DNA of 64,000 nt, from the NCBI GenBank assembly GCA_030544235.1, contig CM060468.1, positions 9,027,758-9,091,757 on the forward strand, given 5' to 3'. The notes below the pieces were generated by a model. That model ran no database searches. It saw only the letters and a list, made by a program, of their open reading frames with translations, and had not been told where the DNA came from. Both the position numbers and the translations under genes were made by a program. The DNA is from Lepturacanthus savala. Its lineage: Eukaryota; Chordata; Actinopteri; Scombriformes; Trichiuridae. Positions within the stretch are counted from its first letter, which is position 1. Each line of letters opens with the position of its first letter. Shown piece after piece: positions 61,401 to 64,000 of this stretch.

Positions 61401-64000
61401 ATCAGTCAATTAATCAAGTTTTATTTGCAACATGTCAAGTCAAGTCATTTTTATTTGTATAGCCCCAAATCACAAATCACGTACAAGGAAAAACCCTGAA
61501 AAAAAAAAACTTTAACTGGAAAAATGTGTACATGTAATCATACAATCACAATGAAATCTGCCAGTTTTGTCAATTTTGCATTAAAGAGGGTTTAAATAGA
61601 AAATGAAAGGGTGTGTGTCCAGCTGAATGACGCCTTACAGTCCTGTTCAGGGCTGTTTCTGTACCAGCCGGTTTTATTCCCCCATCAACATGCAGATGGT
61701 GCAGGAGCAGAAATTCCTCAGTGTTTGAGAGAATACCTGGAATTCCCTCAAGCGTCTGAGGTGGAAATTCTTCATCACTGAGTCAGTGTGAGGGTCAGAC
61801 CCTCAGTGATGTGGACACCAAGATGCTTAAAGCCGTTCAGCCTGTCCTGAGGACCTGTTGATGTTAAGGGGGGCGTAGTTCCTTCTCTTTTTCTTTCCCA
61901 AAGTCCACTATCAGCTTCTTAGATTTGCTGACTTTCGGTATTATATTGTCTCTCACCCTTGCTCCCGTTAAATTATTCTAAAAGCGTCATTGCACACATT
62001 AGTGTGATGGACAAAATTCTCCCTGGTGCATCTTTCAAAATCGATGCAGCAGGGAGCTGGAGTCGGCACGAGGCCGGATTCTGCTGCTGCTGTGCTGGGC
62101 TCTTCAAGGTGACGATGTGACCCGCTCTGTGGCTGCATTCAGCAGTCCTTGCAGATAAAAAAAAAAAAATGCTGCCTGGCAAACTGAGCCCTGCACAAAG
62201 CCCTCAGTCATCATCTCCATCATAGCCACCGCACGGTGCAATAATCATTTATGGCTCTTGAGATGAAGGGTATTTTATTACGTCTTTATTGTCATATTAA
62301 TCTTTCATGTGTGAGAGAAACAGCTTATAAGCTATGCTAGTTGCAGTTTATTTACATTGAAACTGAACCCATCGGACACCGTGGTTATGTTCCGTATCGA
62401 TTTTTGTGAGAGAGCAGCCACACGTCGCATAGGCAAACTGAGAACTAGTAATTAAATTAAATACTTAAACTAATAAATGACTTGTGCATATCTTCTCATC
62501 TGGCTACTGAACTCAATGCTAATTAGATTTACTTTAAAAGCACCCAACGACTCTGACATTTAATAATGAAGAATGTTTAAGAAACTCAGTCAAACAAGCT
62601 AAACTTGCCTTTCAGTGTCTCCTACAGTGTTTGGCACAGTGTGTCTCCCATTAGACTGTTTTACTGTAATTGCATCAGACAAGAGCAGTAGCACAACATG
62701 AAATGCAGACGTACATCTGGAAGGGGCAATGGTAATCTGTTTTTTTCCCCTCCTGGGAGCAGTTTTCATTACAATACAAGAGGTAGAACAAAAGTCAAAG
62801 CCAAAAAAATCGCCCTGATGTAGAACGGCTGTCTGAATTGTAGGACCTGACCTTGTGTCGCGTGGTATTAGGCGGTAGGTGTGTCCTGCGGCTAATGTCT
62901 GCGTAAGAGATCAGGGGCGCTGCCAAGCACTGACCACCACCTGGTGCTTTCCATCAACTGAGCACTAAGACATGCGTCATGTTAGGCCATTCACTGAGAG
63001 GACCATCAAATGCCATCCCAAAGCATCTGCATTTTTACAGCATGAAAATAATAAGAAATCCTGAAGCTTTATTTCTGAAGCTGTTTGAAATATATGGATA
63101 TAAAATACACTCTATAAAATTGTAAAAAATGTTTGCATAGAACATTTAACATGACCAAAATGCTGATTACTTATTGTTTTTCTCTCCTATGACATCACTG
63201 CAGTAACTACTCCATTTTGTTGGGTACATTATGATGATGAGGTGCTTGGTCATGTTGCCAACAGAATGAGTCAGATCATTTAAAGATACTGCAGTCACCC
63301 GAGCTGTAACTGTATTCACAGCCACTACATTACTGTAATAATCATAGATAGATAGATAGATAGATAGATAGAACCTTTACTTGCTCTATCATCAATAATT
63401 AATACAAAAGAAAAAGATTCAATTAACTGTTTACAGTAAATTAACCTTGTGTGGGGAAACTTGGCAAATTTATCTCTATTAACGGGTTGGATGACTGTCA
63501 CGACATGTGTCCTGCAGCTATGGCATGTGGTCATTAAAACAGGGCCGTTGTTCGCTGTTGGCATTTATCTACCACCACCGAAAGAAAGCTCAATTCTTCC
63601 TTTTGTCTGTGTGCTGTGTCACTGGTAGAATGTGACAGAACCACAGAACAGCAACCAAACAAAATAAAATGATCCTGCCACGTTCGGCAATATCGAGTTA
63701 ACCAAGAGGAATACAGGGGATTTGTAATATGAAAATGGACAAACTGGATGTGAGCTAAATAATTAGTTATTATTAGCTACTGTTATATTATTCAACAAAG
63801 AATGTGAACAATGTATAAGATAAACCCAGCAATGTCTGGCATGGGATCCCTATGCTACTTAATTGGGGACAATTCTGGTTTGAATAAAAGGCTTTTGAAT
63901 GAAAATGAGCACTGCTTTCCAATTTTGTCTGAAAATAAAAGTACAGTTCAGAAATCAAGATACCTCCTTGTCACTTGGAGCGTTTACCAGGTGCACATTT
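43469..64000 (-). CDS. sacs: Sacsin (5' end beyond window)
   Basis: Sacsin is a giant cytosolic co-chaperone linked to mitochondria and intermediate filaments; loss in humans causes spastic ataxia ARSACS. Exons in phase: >64000-63964, 60896-60806, 60735-60650, 59968-59857, 59366-59220, 58887-57396, 57148-57057 and 55020-43469, about 4535 residues (human 4579). The edge exon encodes NVHLVNAPSDKE, matching the end of the UBL domain; its donor is GAG-GTATCT. Three Hsp90-like ATPase repeats follow: ELIQNAEDAGATE (59968) with RFGIGFNSVYHIT; ELLQNADDASATE (near 52770) with FGLGFNSVYHITD; ELLQNADDAKATE (near 49560) with YGIGFNSVYHITD. Near the end come a J domain with HPD at 44200-44192 (LYLKWHPDKNAEN) and a HEPN domain (WLRQARANYSAARNDLHKNA). 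The last exon, 11.55 kb, has no internal stop. The edge exon is the least certain part. Confidence 0.95.
55021..57056. other. SACS intron before the giant exon
   Basis: A 2-kb AT-rich intron, acceptor TTTCAACAG at the giant exon. No element or nested gene is recognised; the short frames at 55313-55543 and 56469-56657 are not supported. Confidence 0.6.
61435..61500. repeat. Fish repeat fragment
   Basis: CATTTTTATTTGTATAGCCC followed by AAATCACAAATCACGTACAA is a very common fish repeat motif, probably the 3' end of a retroelement. Confidence 0.5.
61620..61960 (-). mobile_element. Degenerate LINE reverse-transcriptase remnant
   Basis: Read on the minus strand with frameshifts, SKKLIVDFGK is followed by FKHLGVHI and then NFHLRRLREFQ, the ordered signatures of the C-terminal region of fish non-LTR reverse transcriptases (Rex/L2-like). 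Stops and shifts show that it is dead. The family assignment is inferred. Confidence 0.65.
63345..63372. repeat. (GATA)n microsatellite
   Basis: Seven tandem TAGA units. Confidence 0.95.

Larger units (their letters stand above)
60897..63963. other. SACS 5' intron
   Basis: A 3-kb intron between the UBL-end exon and the next coding exon. It contains a LINE remnant, a fish repeat fragment and a GATA microsatellite (entries below). No other gene is seen. Confidence 0.55.

Noticed and set aside
63345..63372. Short tandem array considered as CRISPR-like
   Set aside because: A simple 4-bp microsatellite without spacers, in a vertebrate genome.

Overview
This is a vertebrate nuclear window, most likely from a ray-finned (probably spiny-rayed) fish. 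It has multi-exon genes with GT-AG introns, long AT-rich introns and dense teleost-type DNA transposon remnants. Proteins are very close to human orthologues but sit in short introns. I joined exons by hand from splice signals and reading phase. Product names rest on recognised protein similarity, not on a database search.

Layout from left to right. Positions 1-5508 (minus strand) hold CFAP45, a ciliary coiled-coil protein whose last exon lies off the left edge. Positions 5509-7616 hold its promoter, with a perfect X-box, and the upstream region of SLC37A4. Positions 7617-13186 (plus) hold SLC37A4, the ER glucose-6-phosphate transporter. Positions 13890-16098 (minus) hold TRAPPC4, a TRAPP tethering-complex subunit. 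Positions 16412-18907 (plus) hold RPS25, divergent from TRAPPC4 across a 313-bp shared promoter. Positions 19063-24480 are repeat-rich and contain no gene I can support; a dead Tc1-like transposon sits there. Positions 24480-39234 (plus) hold SGCG (gamma-sarcoglycan). Positions 39848-41470 hold a decayed, hAT-like, TATCG-palindrome-rich repeat. Positions 42102-64000 (minus) hold SACS (sacsin), whose 5' end runs off the right edge.

The genes do not form a pathway. The window joins blocks that are separate in human: SLC37A4-TRAPPC4-RPS25 (11q23.3), SGCG-SACS (13q12, also tail to tail) and CFAP45 (1q23).

No undescribed multi-gene system is evident. The points most worth a second look are the irregular SLC37A4 exon 3/4 junction, the X-box at CFAP45, a nested hAT insertion with an intact 8-bp target duplication, the 11.55-kb terminal SACS exon, the TATCG palindrome cluster with its 80-bp AT tract, and a small unexplained ORF at 5921-6163.
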